Shown here piece by piece: positions 1 to 12,472 of a stretch of 64,000 nucleotides of DNA. The notes beneath the pieces are model-generated. The model was not told the origin of the DNA. It did not search any database and saw only the letters and a list, made by a program, of their open reading frames with translations. How positions within the stretch are numbered: the first letter of the stretch is position 1; every line of letters starts with the position of its first letter. This DNA comes from Odobenus rosmarus divergens (lineage: Eukaryota; Chordata; Mammalia; Carnivora; Odobenidae), in the NCBI RefSeq assembly GCF_000321225.1, contig NW_004450331.1:552688-616687 (forward strand), read 5' to 3'. Both the position numbers and the translations under genes were made by a program.

Positions 1-1386
1 AAAAAAAAAAAAAAAACGAAATGATAAAAACAAACAAACCAAAAAAACCAGAATATGATCAAATATCAGGCTGGTGCATAGATCAGTGCCCCACAGTAGA
101 TTTTGGGTGTATTTTGGTCTGTTAGAAGAAAGTGCCTCCCAACATTTTAAAGAAAGAAAAACATATGTACAAAAATAAGGGTAAATATGATGAAAGGATG
201 GAATATGACTGTAAAGATGAAAATTATAAAAGATTTTTTTAAAAAGGGATAAGATGGTTGAAAAAGGGAAAAAGAAAAATTTTAAAAAGTTAAAAAAAAT
301 TAACTTTGAAAGACTAAAGAATCTTGGGGAAAAAGCCATGAATTCTATGTGCAGTATTCCCCTAGCTCTGGAGTTCTGCCGTTCTCATTGATCGGTAAAC
401 TTGGTCTTGGCTGGCTGTTCTTGCTGATCTTCTCGGGGACGGGCCTGTTGCCGTGGTTCCCAAATGTCTTTGCCGGAGGCGGAATTGCCCTGCCCTTGCT
501 GGTCCTGGCTAAGTCATCTGCTCCGTTTGCTCTCGGCAGCTTTTGTTCCCTGCAAGCTTTCTGTACAGCTTTGGAGGATGAGAGTGAAAATGGCGGCCTC
601 CCAATCTCTGCCCCGGTGGAGCCGAGAACTCGGGGCCCCGCTCCTCAGTGCGCCCCTAGAGAAAAGCAGTCACTCCTGTCTCCCCAGTCTCCGGCCGCAC
701 TCTGTGCTCACCCGGCCTGTGACGGAGCATTTCTATCTCTGGCACCCGACCCTGTGTGGAGTCTCCAAACCCAGCAGATCCCTGCAGTGCGCTCCCGCGC
801 CACTCCTCCCTGGGGAGGAAGGGGAGTCTCCCTGGCTCTGCCGCTTGTTGGGTCCCTACTGGAGGAGCAGTGGCCCGACTGTCACCGATCACAGTTTATG
901 GCAACCCCGAGCTGAGAGCTTGCTCCTCGGCTCCGTCTCTGCAGCCGGCTTCCCCGCTGTGATACCTGGGAGCTCTGCGGCACTCAGGTACCCCCAGTTT
1001 TTCAGTGACCCCGAGGGTCCTGAGACCACACTGTCCCAGTGAGGGTTCCACCCCCCGCTTAGCCACTGGAGCGACGTCCCTCAGCGGAGCCGACTTCTAA
1101 AAGTTACAATTTTGTGCTCCATGGCTCTATCACTTGCTGGTTGCGGCTGATGGAGGCTCCCTCCCCCGCGGTCTATCTTCCCAAATATCACCTCGGATTC
1201 ACTTCTCTGCACGTCCTACCTTCCAGAAAGTGGTCGTTTTTCTGTTCAGAGAGTTGCTGCTATTCTTTTCTTCCATCTCCTGTTGAGTTCGTAGGTGTTC
1301 AGAATGGTTTGATACCTATTTAGCTGAATTCCTGGGACCAGACGAAGTTTAGGTCTCCTACTCCTCTGCCATCTTGCTCCTCCCCC
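1..1386 (-). mobile_element. Carnivore L1 5' UTR (5' end of an L1, runs off the left edge)
   Basis: Read on the minus strand, 1386 to about 1300 gives the start of a carnivoran L1 (GGAGGAGCAAGATGGC, then AGGAGTAGGAGACC). It continues as a GC- and CpG-rich UTR to about 340, followed by the A/T-rich linker toward ORF1. ORF1 would lie left of position 1. The long open frames on both strands at 349-1042 are by-products of this GC-rich UTR. Little decay is apparent, so this is one of the younger insertions. L1 polarity is opposite to DNAH11. Confidence 0.8.
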
Positions 1387-1532
1387 TGAAATTCATTTAT
1401 TGATGAATACTTGGGTTGTTTCTACCTTTTACTCTTGTGAATAATGGTGCTATGAACAATAGTATGTATGTATTTGTTTGAGTCCTTTCTCCTCTTTGCG
1501 GTATATACCTGGTATTAGAAATGCTTGATTGT

Positions 1533-1756
1533 GGGGCTTCTGGGTGGCTCAGTCGGTTTAAGTGTCCAACTCTTGATTTTGGTTCAGGTCATGATCTCAG
1601 CGTCCTTGGATTGAGCCCCACATTGGGCTCACATGCTCATTGGGAGTCAGCAGGAGATTCTCTTTCTTCCTCTCCTTCTGTCCCTACCCTCCGCCCCTAT
1701 GCACTCACTCTCACTCACACTCTCTCTCTCAAATAAGTAAAGCTTAAAAAAAAAAA
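1533..1756 (+). mobile_element. Can-SINE (plus)
   Basis: GGGGCTTCTGGGTGGCTCAG start, A/B-box-like tRNA head, CT-rich tract and terminal A11. Flanks TTGATTGTG and TTTGATCGTG look like a slightly diverged target-site duplication. It is inserted in the L1 remnant. Confidence 0.85.
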
Positions 1757-1786
1757 GTTTGATCGTGTGGTAATTTTATACTTAAA

Positions 1787-1967
1787 TTTTTTTCCTTAAA
1801 GATTTTGTTTATTTGACAGAGAGTGAGCGCACAAGCAGGGGGAGTAGCAGAGGGAGAGGGAGAAGTACACTCCCCACTGAGTATGGAGCCCAGCATGGGG
1901 CTCTGTCCCATAGGATCATTACCTGAGCCAGAGGCAGGCGCTTAACCAACTGAGCCATGCAAGCGCT
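1787..1967 (-). mobile_element. Can-SINE (minus), diverged
   Basis: TTAAAGATTTTGTTTATTTGACAG tail followed by the reverse-complement tRNA head ending TTAACCAACTGAGCCATGCAAG. The final CCACCCAGGCGCCCC is mutated, so this is an older copy. Confidence 0.8.
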
Positions 1968-2090
1968 CCGCTTTTTAACTTTTTGAGGAATTTCTAAACT
2001 TTTCCATAGTGGTTGAACAATTTTGCTTTCCCACCAGCAGTGGAGAAGGATTCCAAGGTTGCCATGTCCTCACCAACACTTAATAATTTT

Positions 2091-2279
2091 CTCTTTCTTT
2101 TTTCTTTTCTTTTCCTTTTCTTCCCCCTTCCCCTTTCTTTCCCTTTCTTTCCCTTTCCCCTTTCTCTTTTCCCTTTTTCCCTTTCCCTTTCCCTTTTCCC
2201 TTTCCCCCTTCCCTTTTCCCTTCTCTTGCCATGTCCTCACCAACACTTACTAATTTTCTTTCTTTTTTCTATTTTTCTT

Positions 2280-2310
<31 letters not shown>

Positions 2311-2324
2311 TTCTCTTAGCCATC
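2091..2324. repeat. Polypyrimidine (CCCTTT/CT)n tract with internal duplication
   Basis: Almost pure C/T on the plus strand, in two blocks: (TTCCC/TTTC)n at about 2091-2227 and (CT)n at 2278-2320. The flanking L1 sequence GCCATGTCCTCACCAACAC occurs at 2061 and again at 2228. The pyrimidine tract therefore lies inside a tandem duplication of about 167 bp. Confidence 0.85.
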
Positions 2325-2424
2325 CTAATGGCTGTGAAGTTATAACTTATTGTGGTTTGATTTACATTTCCCTAATAACTAGTGATGTTGGCCTTTTTTT
2401 AAAGTAACTATTGGCCATTTTTTT

Positions 2425-2609
2425 ATTTTTTTATTTAGTCATTTGACAGAGACACAGCAAGAGAGGGAACACAGGCAGGTGGAGTGGGAGAGGGAGAAGC
2501 AGGCTTCCTGCAGAACAGGGAGCCTGATGCGGGGCTCGATCCCAGGACCCTGGGATCATGACCTGAGCTAAAGGTAGATGTTTAACAACTGAGCCACCCA
2601 GGCACCCCA
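2425..2609 (-). mobile_element. Can-SINE (minus)
   Basis: Tail TTTATTTAGTCATTTGACAGAG, then GAAGCAGGCTTCCTGC and the reversed tRNA head ending ACTGAGCCACCCAGGCACC. Inserted into the L1 remnant. Confidence 0.88.
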
Positions 2610-2985
2610 TTTTTATATCTGTGAAGAAATGTCTGTTCAAGTCTTGTCCTGGTTTTTTTTTTTTTTTTAATTGGATTCTTGTAGTTTTTCCTATATTCTA
2701 GACATTAATTCCTCATTAGATAGAAGATTTGCAAATAGTTTCTCCCTTTCTTTGCATTATCTTTACACTTTCCTGATAGTGTTTTTTGATGCAAAATAGT
2801 TTTTAACTTTGAAGTCAGATTTAGCCGTTTTTTCTTCTGTTGTCTTTTCCTTTTGATGTCATATCCAAGAAATGATTGCCAAATCCAATGTTGTGAAGAT
2901 TTTCTCCAGTATTTTCTTATAAGAGTTTCATGCTTTAACTCTTATATTTAGGTCTTGATCTACTTTGAGTTAATTTTTGTATGTC

Positions 2986-3155
2986 TTGGGGCATCTGGGT
3001 GGCTCAGTCGATTAAGCCACTACCTTTGGCTCAGGTCATGATCTCAGGGTCCTGGGATCGAGTCCCACATCAGGCTCCGTGCTTGCAGGAACCCTTTTTA
3101 TCACTCTCTTCCCTGCTTGTGCTCTCTCTCTCAAACAAAATATTAAAAAAATTTT
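2986..3155 (+). mobile_element. Can-SINE (plus), internally shortened
   Basis: GGGGCATCTGGGTGGCTCAG head, then GGTCATGATCTCAGGGTCCT and the CT tract TGTGCTCTCTCTCTCAAAC. The GCTTCTCCCTCT segment is altered compared with other copies. Confidence 0.82.
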
Positions 3156-4080
3156 GGATATCTTGGAAGAATCACTTTTATTGTTCATAGTAATGTATGG
3201 AAATGCAACTGATGCTTGCATTTTGATTTTGTATCATGTGACTTTGATGAATATATTACCGCTAATAGTTTTTTTGGAGGAGGGGCACAGAATCGTCAGG
3301 TTTTTCTGCATATAAAATCCTTCAGTCTGTCAAGAGATCATTTCACTTCTTAATTTCCACTTTGGATACTTTTAATTTCTTTCTTTTTGTTTTCATTTTT
3401 TTTACCTGATTGTTCTGGCTAGCACTTTTAACGTTATGTCGAATGAAAGTGGTAAAAGTGGGCATCCTGTCCTGTTCCTGACCTTAAGGGAAAAGATTTT
3501 AGCCTTTAAACACTGGATATATTTCTTGTTCATTTTGATAGGTGGCCTTTATCATGTTGAGGAAGTTTTCTTCCATTCCTTACTTTGTTGAGTGATTGTG
3601 TCATAAAAGGGTGTTGAATTTTGTCATGTTTTTTTGCATCAATTGTGATGATTGTGTGAGGTTTTTTCCCCTTCAGTTTATTAATGTGATGAACTACATT
3701 GATTTTCGCTTGCCATCCTTGCATTCCAGGAATAAATCTACTTGGTCATGGTGTATAATTCCTTTAATATGATGATGGATTCTACTTGCTAGTTTTTGTT
3801 GAGTGTTTTTGCATTAGTACTTAAGAGGAATACCAGTCTATAGTTTTCCCTTCTTGTAATATTTTTATTTGGCTTTGTTGTCAGGGTGATGTTTGCCTCA
3901 TAGAATGAGTTAGGAGTATTTTCTCTTCTACAATCTTTTGGAAGATTTTAAGAAGGATTGGTGTTAATTCTTCTTTAAATGTTTGGTAGTGTTCACCAGT
4001 AAAGCCATCCAGTTTTGGGATTTTCTTTGTTAGGTAATTTCCAGCATAAAGGTCTTTGATGTCCTTGGTTAAATTTATTC

Positions 4081-7000
4081 TTAGGTATTTTATTCTTAGG
4101 CAATTTTAAATGGGATTGTTTTCTTAATTTTTCCTACTGCTGGTTTGTTATAGAAATGCAACAGATTTCTGTATATTAACTTGGTATCCTGGAACTTCAC
4201 TGAATTCATTTATTCTAATAGTTTTTTTGTTTGTTTTTTTGATGGCATCCGAAGGGTTTTATATATATAGTACCACGTCATCTGCAAATAGTGACAGTTT
4301 TACTTCTTCCTTACCAATTTGGATGCCTTTTATGTATTTTTCTTACCTGATTGCTGTGGCGAGGACTTCCAGTAATATGTTGAATAAAAGTGGTGAGAGA
4401 GGACGTACTTGTTTTGTTCCTGATCTTAAAAGAAAAGCTTTCACCTTTTTACCTTTGAGAATGATATTATCTGCAGGTTTGTCATATAGTCTTTATTAAG
4501 GTGAGGTGTGTTCCTTCTAAAAGGGTGAGGTTATGTTCCCTCTAAAACTACTTTGTTGAGAGTTTTGTCATGAATGGATGTTGGAATTTGTTAGATGCTT
4601 TTTCTGTATATATTGAGATGATGATAAATAGGATTTTTATCTTTCTTTTTGTTGATGTATCCTTGGTCATGGTGAATGAGTCGTGTTGAATTTGGTTTGC
4701 TAATATTTTGTTGAGAATTTTTGCAATTATATTCATCAAGGATATTGGCCTGTTATTCTCTTAGTAATGTTTTTGTCTGGTTTTGGTATCAGTATGCTGA
4801 CCTCATAGAAAGAACTGGGAAGCATTTCTTCCTCGTAGATTTTTTTGGGAATAGTTAGAAAAGGACAAGTATTAACTCTTCTTTAACTGTGTGGTGGAAA
4901 AAAAATAAGTGGTAGAATTCACCTCTGAAGCTACCTGGTCCTGGACTTTTGTTTGGGTGTTTTTTAGTTACTGATGCATTTTTGTTACTAGTAATTGGTC
5001 TGTTCAGATTTTATATTTCTTTCACACCTAGTCTTAGAAGATAGCATGTTTCTAGGAATCTTTTGATTTCTTCCAGGTTGTCCACTTCGTTGGTGTATTG
5101 TTTTTCATAGTGGTCTCTTCTAATCCTTTGTATTTCTGTGGCGTTGGTTATTTTTCCTCTTTCACTTCTGATTATGTTTGAGTTTTCTTCTTTCCTTGAT
5201 GAGCCTGGCTAAAGATTTATCATTTTTGTTCATTGTTTCACAGAACTAGCTCGTAGATTCATTGATCTGATCTTATTTTCATTTTTTTAGTTTTTATTTC
5301 TTCTCTGATCTTGATTTCCTGCTACGAACTTTGGGTTTTCTTTTTTTCCTAGTTCCTTTAGGTGTAAGGGTAGATTGTTTGAGATTTCTCTGGTTTTTCT
5401 TGAGGTAAGCCTGTATTACTATAAATTTCCCTCTTAGAACTGCTTTTGCATTGTCTCAAAGATCTTGAACCATTGTGTTTCCATTTTATTTGTCTTCAGG
5501 TATTTTTTTATTTCCTCTTTTTCTTTATTGACCCATTGGTTGTTGAGTAGCATGTGTTAGTCTCCATGTGTTTGTATTTTGCAGTTTTTCTTGTACTTCC
5601 TAGTTTAATACTGTTGTGGTCAGTAAAGATGCTTGATAGGATTTCCATCCTCTTAAATTTATCAAGACTAGTTTTGTGGCCTAATATATAATCTACCCTG
5701 GAGAATGTTCTGTGTGCACTTGAAAAGGATGTATATTTGGCTATATTTAGATGGAATGTTCTGTACGTATCTGTTAGGTCCATCTGGCCTAATGTGTTTT
5801 TCAAAGCCACTGTTTTGTGGTGTGTGTGTGTGTGTGTGTTTACTGATTTTTGTCTGGATGCTCTATCCATTGATGTAAGCAGGGTGTTAAAATCTAATGT
5901 ATTACTGTCAGTTTCTCCATTTATGTCAATATTTGCTTTATATATTTCTGTTTATATATTAAACATATTTAGGTGCATAGATATTTACAATTGTTATATC
6001 CTCTTGCTGGATTGAGTCCTTTGTCATTATGTAATGCCTTTGTCTCTTGTTAACAGTCATTGCTCTAAATGCTGTTATGTCTGCTATAAGTATTGCCATC
6101 CAGCTTTTTTTTCCCCCACTCCCATTTGCACTGAATGTCTTTTCCAGCCCTTCACTTGCAGTTTGTATGTGTCTTTAGATCTGAAGTGAGTCTCTTGTAA
6201 GCAGCATATAGATGAATCCCCTTTTATTTTCCATTCAATATCCTATGTCTTTTGACGGGAGTATTTGGACCATTTACATTTAGAGCAGTTACTGATAGGT
6301 ATGTATTTGGTGCCATTTTAGTTGTTCTTTGGTTGTTTTTATAGTTCTTGTTTATTCTTTTGCTCTCTTCCCTAGTTACTTGATGACTTTGTTTAATGTT
6401 ATGCTTGGGTTCCTTTCTGTAAGTTCTTTGTGTATCATACTTATTTGGTTTGTGGTTACCATGAAGTTCATATTTAATATCTTGTGTTTATAGCAGCCTT
6501 TATTAAGTTGATGGTCAGTTCAAACACATTCTGAAAACACTACATTTTATTCCCTACTGTGTGTTTTATGTATATAAAGCTACAGATATTCTATTTTTCA
6601 TCTTTTTATTCTGTGTATCCCTTGACTAATTTTTGTAGGTATGATTGATTTTGCTTTTAATCTTCATGCTAGCTTTATAAGTGATTGATCTGCTACTTTT
6701 ACTTCTGTTGCTTTTACTGGTGAAATTTTTTCTTTTCATAATTTTCTTCTATTTATGGCTTTGCCTTTTCTGATTAAAGAAGGCCTGTTAACATTTCATA
6801 TAAGGCTGGTTTAGTGGTGATGAACTGCTTTTGTTTCTCTGGGAAACTTTCTCCTTCAGTGTTGAGTGATAACCTTGCTGGGTTGAATATTCTTGGTTTT
6901 AGGTTTTTGCCTTTCACCTTGAATGTATCTTGCCACTTTGTTCTGGTACAAAGTCTCTGCTGAAAAATTAGCCGATAGCCTTATAAGGTTTCCCTTGTAC

Positions 7001-8809
7001 ATAGTAATTTGTTTTCTCCTGCTGCTCTTAAGATTCCTTTTTCTTTAATTTGTGACATTTTAATTGTTGTGTCTTGGTGTGGATCTCCTTGGGTTCATCT
7101 TGTTTGGGGTTGTGTTTCCTGGATGTCTGTTTCCTACCCCAGTTTAGGGAAATTTTTAACTATTACTTCTTCAGATAAGCGTTCTGCCCCTATCTCTCTC
7201 TGTCCTTCTGGTACTCCTATAATATAAATGTTGGTATGCCTGATTTTATCTCAGAGGTACCTTAATATATGCTCATTTTTTTTTTTCTTTTTGCTCTTCA
7301 GTTTGAGTACTTTCCAGTACACTGTCTTTCAGATCATTTTCCATTCTTCTGCATCCTCTAATCTGCTGTTGATTCCTTCTGCTGTATTTTTCCTTTATAA
7401 TATTCTTTAGCTCTGATTGGTTCTTTTTCTTATATTTTCTATTTCTTTGTTGTAGTTCTCACTGAGTTCATCCACTCTTCTCAAATTCAGTGAGAAACTT
7501 TATGACCATTATTTTGAACTCTTTATGTAATTGATCATATATCTCCATTTCACTTAGGTATTTTTTTGAGGTTTTATTTTTTTACTTTGTTTGGAACATA
7601 TTCCTCTGTCTCCTCATTTTGTCTCAATCTCTTTGTTTCTATGTATTAGTAAGGTCAGCTATGTCTCCTGGTCTTGAAGGTAATGGTGCTATTTAGAAGG
7701 TATCCTGTGGGGCCCAGTAGTACAATGCCCCCTCATCACCAGCACCAGGTGGTCCAGGGGTGTCCCCTCTGGGCTGTATGCCCCCTCCTGTTGTGACTGG
7801 GCTGCACCTGCTGGAGTTGTGCTGGTGGTTGCTGCTGGTCCCTAGCCTAGCTGTCTGCATTTACTGGCCCTGAGTACTGCCTGGGCCTTGGTGGACATGG
7901 CTGGCCCCAGCTGTGGCCGGCTGAGAGGCCTGGCTATACCTGCTGCAGGCTTGCCTGGTGGGTAGGATTAGCTTCTGGCACAGCTGGCTGAGAGGCCAGG
8001 GTGTAGCTGCTGTGGGTGTGTTCCCTCTCTGCCCCCCCCCCTTCCAGGAGCCTCTTGTGGGGGTGCCAGTCCTGGCTAGGACTGCCTGCCAGGTGTGTCA
8101 GGGGTAGGAGCTGCTTTGGAGGGATGCATGCCTGGGCAGGTGGGTCTGCAGGGGAATGCTTGGGTGAGGTGAACAATGCTAGCAGTGCAGATGGCGAGTG
8201 TCAGAATGGGCTCTAGCAAGCAGCCAGCCAGCTGGGCGGAAGGAGGGCAAGAAAAATGGCACCCACTAGCACTTACATTCTTGAGAAAGCCCTTATAGAT
8301 CCCTGCCCCTTTACATGTCCTAAAACTAGTCAGTAAATCTTCACTTATAACCCAAGTACTTTACAAACTACTGCTCTGTGCTGGGCCTTGGACAGAGTGG
8401 TACAGCATGCTGGCCCTTTAGGAGAAGTCTCAGTTTCCTGTAACACCCTGGCTTTCCTGGAGTTAAGCCCTGTTCAGAGCCTTGTGTTATGGGGGCTCGT
8501 CTTTAGATAGAGGTTCCCAAGGCCTGGGGTGCTTAATGTGTGTCTTGATGTCTTTGTTCCTCAGGGAGGACCTTCACACTTAGGATATCCTTTCCACTTG
8601 TAGGTCCCTACACCAGGGGTTCGGTTCACAAACTCCATCTCTGCTAGCTTCTTACCTTCTCAGTGTGGCTCCTTTTTTGTCTTTAGCTATGGATGATCTG
8701 TTCTGTTAATCTTCAGGCCATTTTCAGAAGGACTTGCCTTACATGTACCTGTTGCCTCAGTGTGTCATGGGTAGAGGTGAGCTCAGGATCCTTCTACTCT
8801 GCCATCTTC
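4081..8809 (-). mobile_element. Older L1 with near-complete 5' end, minus strand
   Basis: From left to right the plus strand gives the reverse complement of ORF2 from RT toward the endonuclease (CATCTGCAAATAGTGACAG, GGCCTAATATATAATC, CTTTGTCTCTTGTTAACAG). ORF1 antisense follows at about 6850-7650, then a GC-rich 5' UTR to TCTACTCTGCCATCTTCC near 8790 (reverse of GGAAGATGGCAGAGTAGA). A (GT)10 run lies at 5819-5840. It overlaps in content with the L1 at 1387-4080, so a second copy or a rearrangement joins at about 4080. Confidence 0.75.
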
Positions 8810-8904
8810 CTAGAACTCTTGTGTCAACATAGTCTTCATTTCCTTTTTGATTTCTTCCTTGACTCATTGGTTGTGGGAGGTAAGATTTTATATTTTACTT
8901 GAAC

Positions 8905-11290
8905 TGGTGAAAGATGATAACATTAGACAGTGATAACTAATGTACATATAATGTAAAAATGTATATATGTATCTAGATACGTAACATCTAGAGAAATACA
9001 AAGAGATACATTTAAAACACTATGGATACATCAAATGTAATTCTAAAAAAAATTCCTAGAGAGCTACAGAAAAAAAGCTAGAAATGGAGAAAACCAACTG
9101 AAAAGAAAAAAAGAAAGTGGCAGAATTAAACCTTAATGTAGCAATAATTACCTTAAATGTAAATGGTCAAAATACAAAAAGAGCTTGCCCGAGTGGATTA
9201 AAAAAAAAGACCCTACTGAATGCTTTCTTTCAGAAACTCTAAATCTAACCATATATGTAGATTAAAACTAAAAGGACAGAAAAAGGCATATCATGGAAAT
9301 GTGAATCAAAAGAAAGCAGTGATGGCTATATAAATATCAGATAAAGTAGATTTCATAGCAAAAAATAAAATTACTGGACCGGGACATTATATAATGATAA
9401 AAGGGTCAATCCACCTAAGAGATCTAGCAATCCTAAATGTGTATGCACCAAAGAAGATAGTAATAAAACATGTGATTCAAAAACTGATGGAAACAAAAAG
9501 AAAAATAGACAAATTCACAGTTCAAGTTGGAGACCTCATTGCTCCCTCCTGAGAAATTGAAAGAACAAGCAGATAAATTAGCAAGGATATGGAAGGATTC
9601 AATACCATCAACCAGGAGGATCTAGTCAACATTTATAGAACACTCCATGCAACAACAGGAGAATTCACCTTCTTTTCAAATGCTCATGAAACGTAGACCA
9701 TGATATACCATATCCTGGGCCATAGACAACCTTAACAAATATAAGAGATGTGAAATGGTACAAGAGTATGTTCTTTTTTGAAAGTGGAATCAAAAAGAAA
9801 TCAATAATGGAAACATAATAGGAAAATTTCAGCACTCTGAAACTGGAAAGCACATCTTTAAATATCCCATGAGTCAAAGAAGTAGTCTCAAGGGAAACAA
9901 AACATAGAGAACTTAATGAAAATGAAAATAAAACATACCAGAATCTGTGGGAACAGCCAAAGCAGTTCTCAGAGGGAAATTGATAGCCCTGAAAATGCAT
10001 GCATTAAAAAAAAGCAAAGTGTCAAATTGGTAATCTAGGTTTCCACTTTAAGAATGTAAAGAAAAGAAGAGCAAAATAGGTACAAAGCAACCAGAAAGAA
10101 ATAATAAAGAGCAAAGTCTATGAAATTTAAAAAATAGAGAAAAAAATCACTGAAACTAAGTTAATTCTTGAAAGATAAAGAAAAAAGTGAGAAGGCAAGT
10201 TACCATTATCAGGAATAAAATGGGCTACCACTACATCCTCTGCAGACATTAAAAGAATAATAGGCAATATCAAAACAAGAAACAACCTCTACACGCATAA
10301 ATTTGGCACCTAGAACTGGACCAATTCCTCAAAAACCAGAACTATTAACAAATCATCCAATAAGAAATAACTTTCCAAACTGATGTATAATACTGTATTA
10401 GTTTTAGTTGTGCAGCATAGTGAGTTGACATAGGCATAGATGGAGAAATGATTATCACAATTTTAGGTAACATCCACCCCCACACATAGTTGACATTTTT
10501 TTCTTATAATGAATGAAACAGAAAATTTGAATAATACTATAACTATTAAGGAAATTGGATTTGTGATTTTAAAAACACTCTCCAAAAGGAAATGTCCAGG
10601 CTCAGACTATTTCACTGGAGAATTTCTCCAAATATTTAAGAATTAACATCAGTTCTACACAGTGTCTTCCAGAAATACAAGAGGAGGGAACACTTGCTAA
10701 TTTGTCCTATGAAGCTAGTAGTTATTACCCCAATACTCAAACCAGAGAAGATAATGCCAAAAAAAAAAAAAGAAAAATACTATTTTTCCTCATAAAGGCA
10801 GACATAAGAATTTTTTTTTTTTAAAGATTTTATTTATTTATTTGAGAGAGAGAATGAGATAGAGCATGAGAGGGGGGAGGGTCAGAGGGAGAAGCAGACT
10901 CCCTGCCGAGCAGGGAGCCTGATGCGGGACTCGATCCCGGGACTCCAGGATCATGACCTGAGCCGAAGGCAGTCTTTTAACCAACTGAGCCACCCAGGCG
11001 CCCCATAAGAATTCTTAAAGTATTAGTAAACAGAATTCAGCAGTACAGAAAAAGGGCACACCCCATGTGCAAGTGAGGTTTTTTCTAGGGATGCAAGGCT
11101 GGTTTAGTATTTGAAAATGCGCATATTAACAGGCTAAAGAAGAAAAACATTATTGTGTTAACTGATGCATGAAAAACATTTTACCAAATTCAATGTCCAT
11201 TTCTGATAAGAACTCTCAGAAATAGAAAGAAGGTAAGTGCCTCAATTTGCATGAAGAACATCACCCGAAAGCTACATAATGGTAAACCCA
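8905..11290 (+). mobile_element. Old L1 ORF2 remnant, plus strand
   Basis: Diverged L1 ORF2 (endonuclease to RT): AATTACCTTAAATGTAAATGG, ATGTGTATGCACCAAAGAAG, AACATTTATAGAACACTCCA, and RT sequence TCCCTCAT-poor but recognisable around 10580-11260. It is interrupted by a Can-SINE at 10811-11004. A short foreign piece at about 10382-10505 resembles an L1 3' region in the other orientation. Confidence 0.7.
10811..11004 (-). mobile_element. Can-SINE (minus), well preserved, with TSD
   Basis: T12 tail, AAAGATTTTATTTATTTATT, then the head ending CCACCCAGGCGCCCC. ATAAGAATT occurs on both sides (about 10804 and 11005) as target-site duplication. Inserted in the plus-strand L1 remnant. Confidence 0.93.
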
Positions 11291-11334
11291 TAGCGTATCT
11301 TCAGCTGCCCACTCCATGTCTGTGCTTAAATATT

Positions 11335-11700
11335 TGATAGACGTCTCAAAATGAACTTGCAAAACTGAACCTTTACCTGTACTCAAACCTGCTCTTCCCG
11401 GTCTTCTCCACCTACTGGGCTACATGGTGCACAACCTTGGTGTCATTCATGACCTTGTTCTTTTTCTCATGATAAACATCAGGTTCTGTCAGATAAACCC
11501 TGAAAATATATCCAGATCTCCTCTCTGACCCGAATTACTGCATTTGCCCTGAAACTGCTTCCTCAGCCCCTTTCACGCTCCCTCAGGGTCTGTGTTTCCC
11601 CCAGCAGCATGAATGCCTTTTTGGAGCTAAGTCAAACCAGCGCATGTCTCTGGCTAAAACTCTTTCCCACGTCACTAATAAGGACAATTTTGCAGTTGTC
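11335..11700 (+). mobile_element. L2/CR1-type LINE remnant, plus strand
   Basis: CTCAAAATGAACTTGCAAAAC and AACCTTGGTGTCATTCATGA match the L2 ORF2 pattern L-N-M-x-K-T-E ... L-G-V-I-x-D, the region just after the RT core. It is diverged, with stops. Confidence 0.55.
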
Positions 11701-12276
11701 AGGATGAAGAAAAAAAAAGTCTATAAAGACCCTTGAGTAATACTGGCATATCGTTTATGCTTTAATAAGTATTTGTTGAGAAACAGCTATGTGCTATAAG
11801 AACCCCATTAAATATTGGTACTGTAACTCTGAAAACTAAACCTATTCATTATACTCCCAGAACTTTGAATCCAGGGGCTAATACAGGTAGGCAGTTACCC
11901 GGGGTGCTCAGTGCTAGGATATCTAACGTACGGAGAGCTATGAGAGCATTTGTGAAGGGCCCCTTGCCAAAGGAGGTGCGAGGAAATTGAGAAGGTAACT
12001 GAAAGATAAATAGAACTGAAAAATAAGTAGAAATTAAGCAGGTGAAGACTAGGTAAAAAGAAAGGGATTAGTGGGAAATTGTATCCTGCAGAGAGAGGAT
12101 GTGACAAGGCAGGTGTGACAGGATCCTATTGTGTAAAGGGAGAGAAGTTCCTGGAATAGTTCAGAGTAATACATGTGGTTCAGATCACATGGGGTTTTGT
12201 AGGGTATGGTAAGACTTTGAGACGTTATCTTAAAAAACAAGGCTTATGAATTGGAGGATTAAAAATTAGAGTGACA
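11701..12276. other. Intergenic or intronic stretch without recognised features
   Basis: A/T-moderate unique sequence. I see no exon, RNA gene or repeat family that I can name with support. Confidence 0.5.
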
Positions 12277-12472
12277 GGGGTGCCTGGGTGGCTCGGTTGG
12301 TTAAGTGTCTGCCTTTAGCTCAGGTCATGATCTGGGGGGGTCCTGGGATCGAGCCCCGAGTCAAGTCAGGCTCACTGCTTAGCAGGGAGCCTGCTTCTCC
12401 CGTCCCCTGATTGTGCTCTATCTCTCGCTATCTCTCTCTCAAATAAAATCTTTAAAAAAAAAAAAAAAAAAA
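12277..12472 (+). mobile_element. Can-SINE (plus), with TSD
   Basis: GGGGTGCCTGGGTGGCTCGG head, TCTCTCAAATAAAATCTTT and A18 tail. The flanking AAAAATTAGAGTGACAG and AAAAATTAGAGGGACCAG form a target-site duplication with one mismatch. Upstream flank 12473-13195 to its right is unique sequence with no recognised gene. Confidence 0.93.

Larger units (their letters stand above)
1387..4080 (-). mobile_element. Older L1, 3' half (ORF2 RT to 3' end), minus strand
   Basis: The plus strand shows the reverse complement of an L1 ORF2 C-terminus (ATGGTGCTATGAACAAT, CCCACCAGCAG, CCATCCTAATGGCTGTGAAG, TGCCAAATCCAATGTTG). Further right it shows reverse-transcriptase sequence around 3420-4080 (CTCATAGAATGAGTTAGGAG). 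It is heavily decayed and cut by four Can-SINEs and a polypyrimidine expansion. Confidence 0.75.

Noticed and set aside
349..1042. Long overlapping open frames of 188 and 192 codons on the plus strand
   Set aside because: They lie in the reversed GC-rich 5' UTR of a carnivore L1, have no protein family resemblance, and overlap in different frames.
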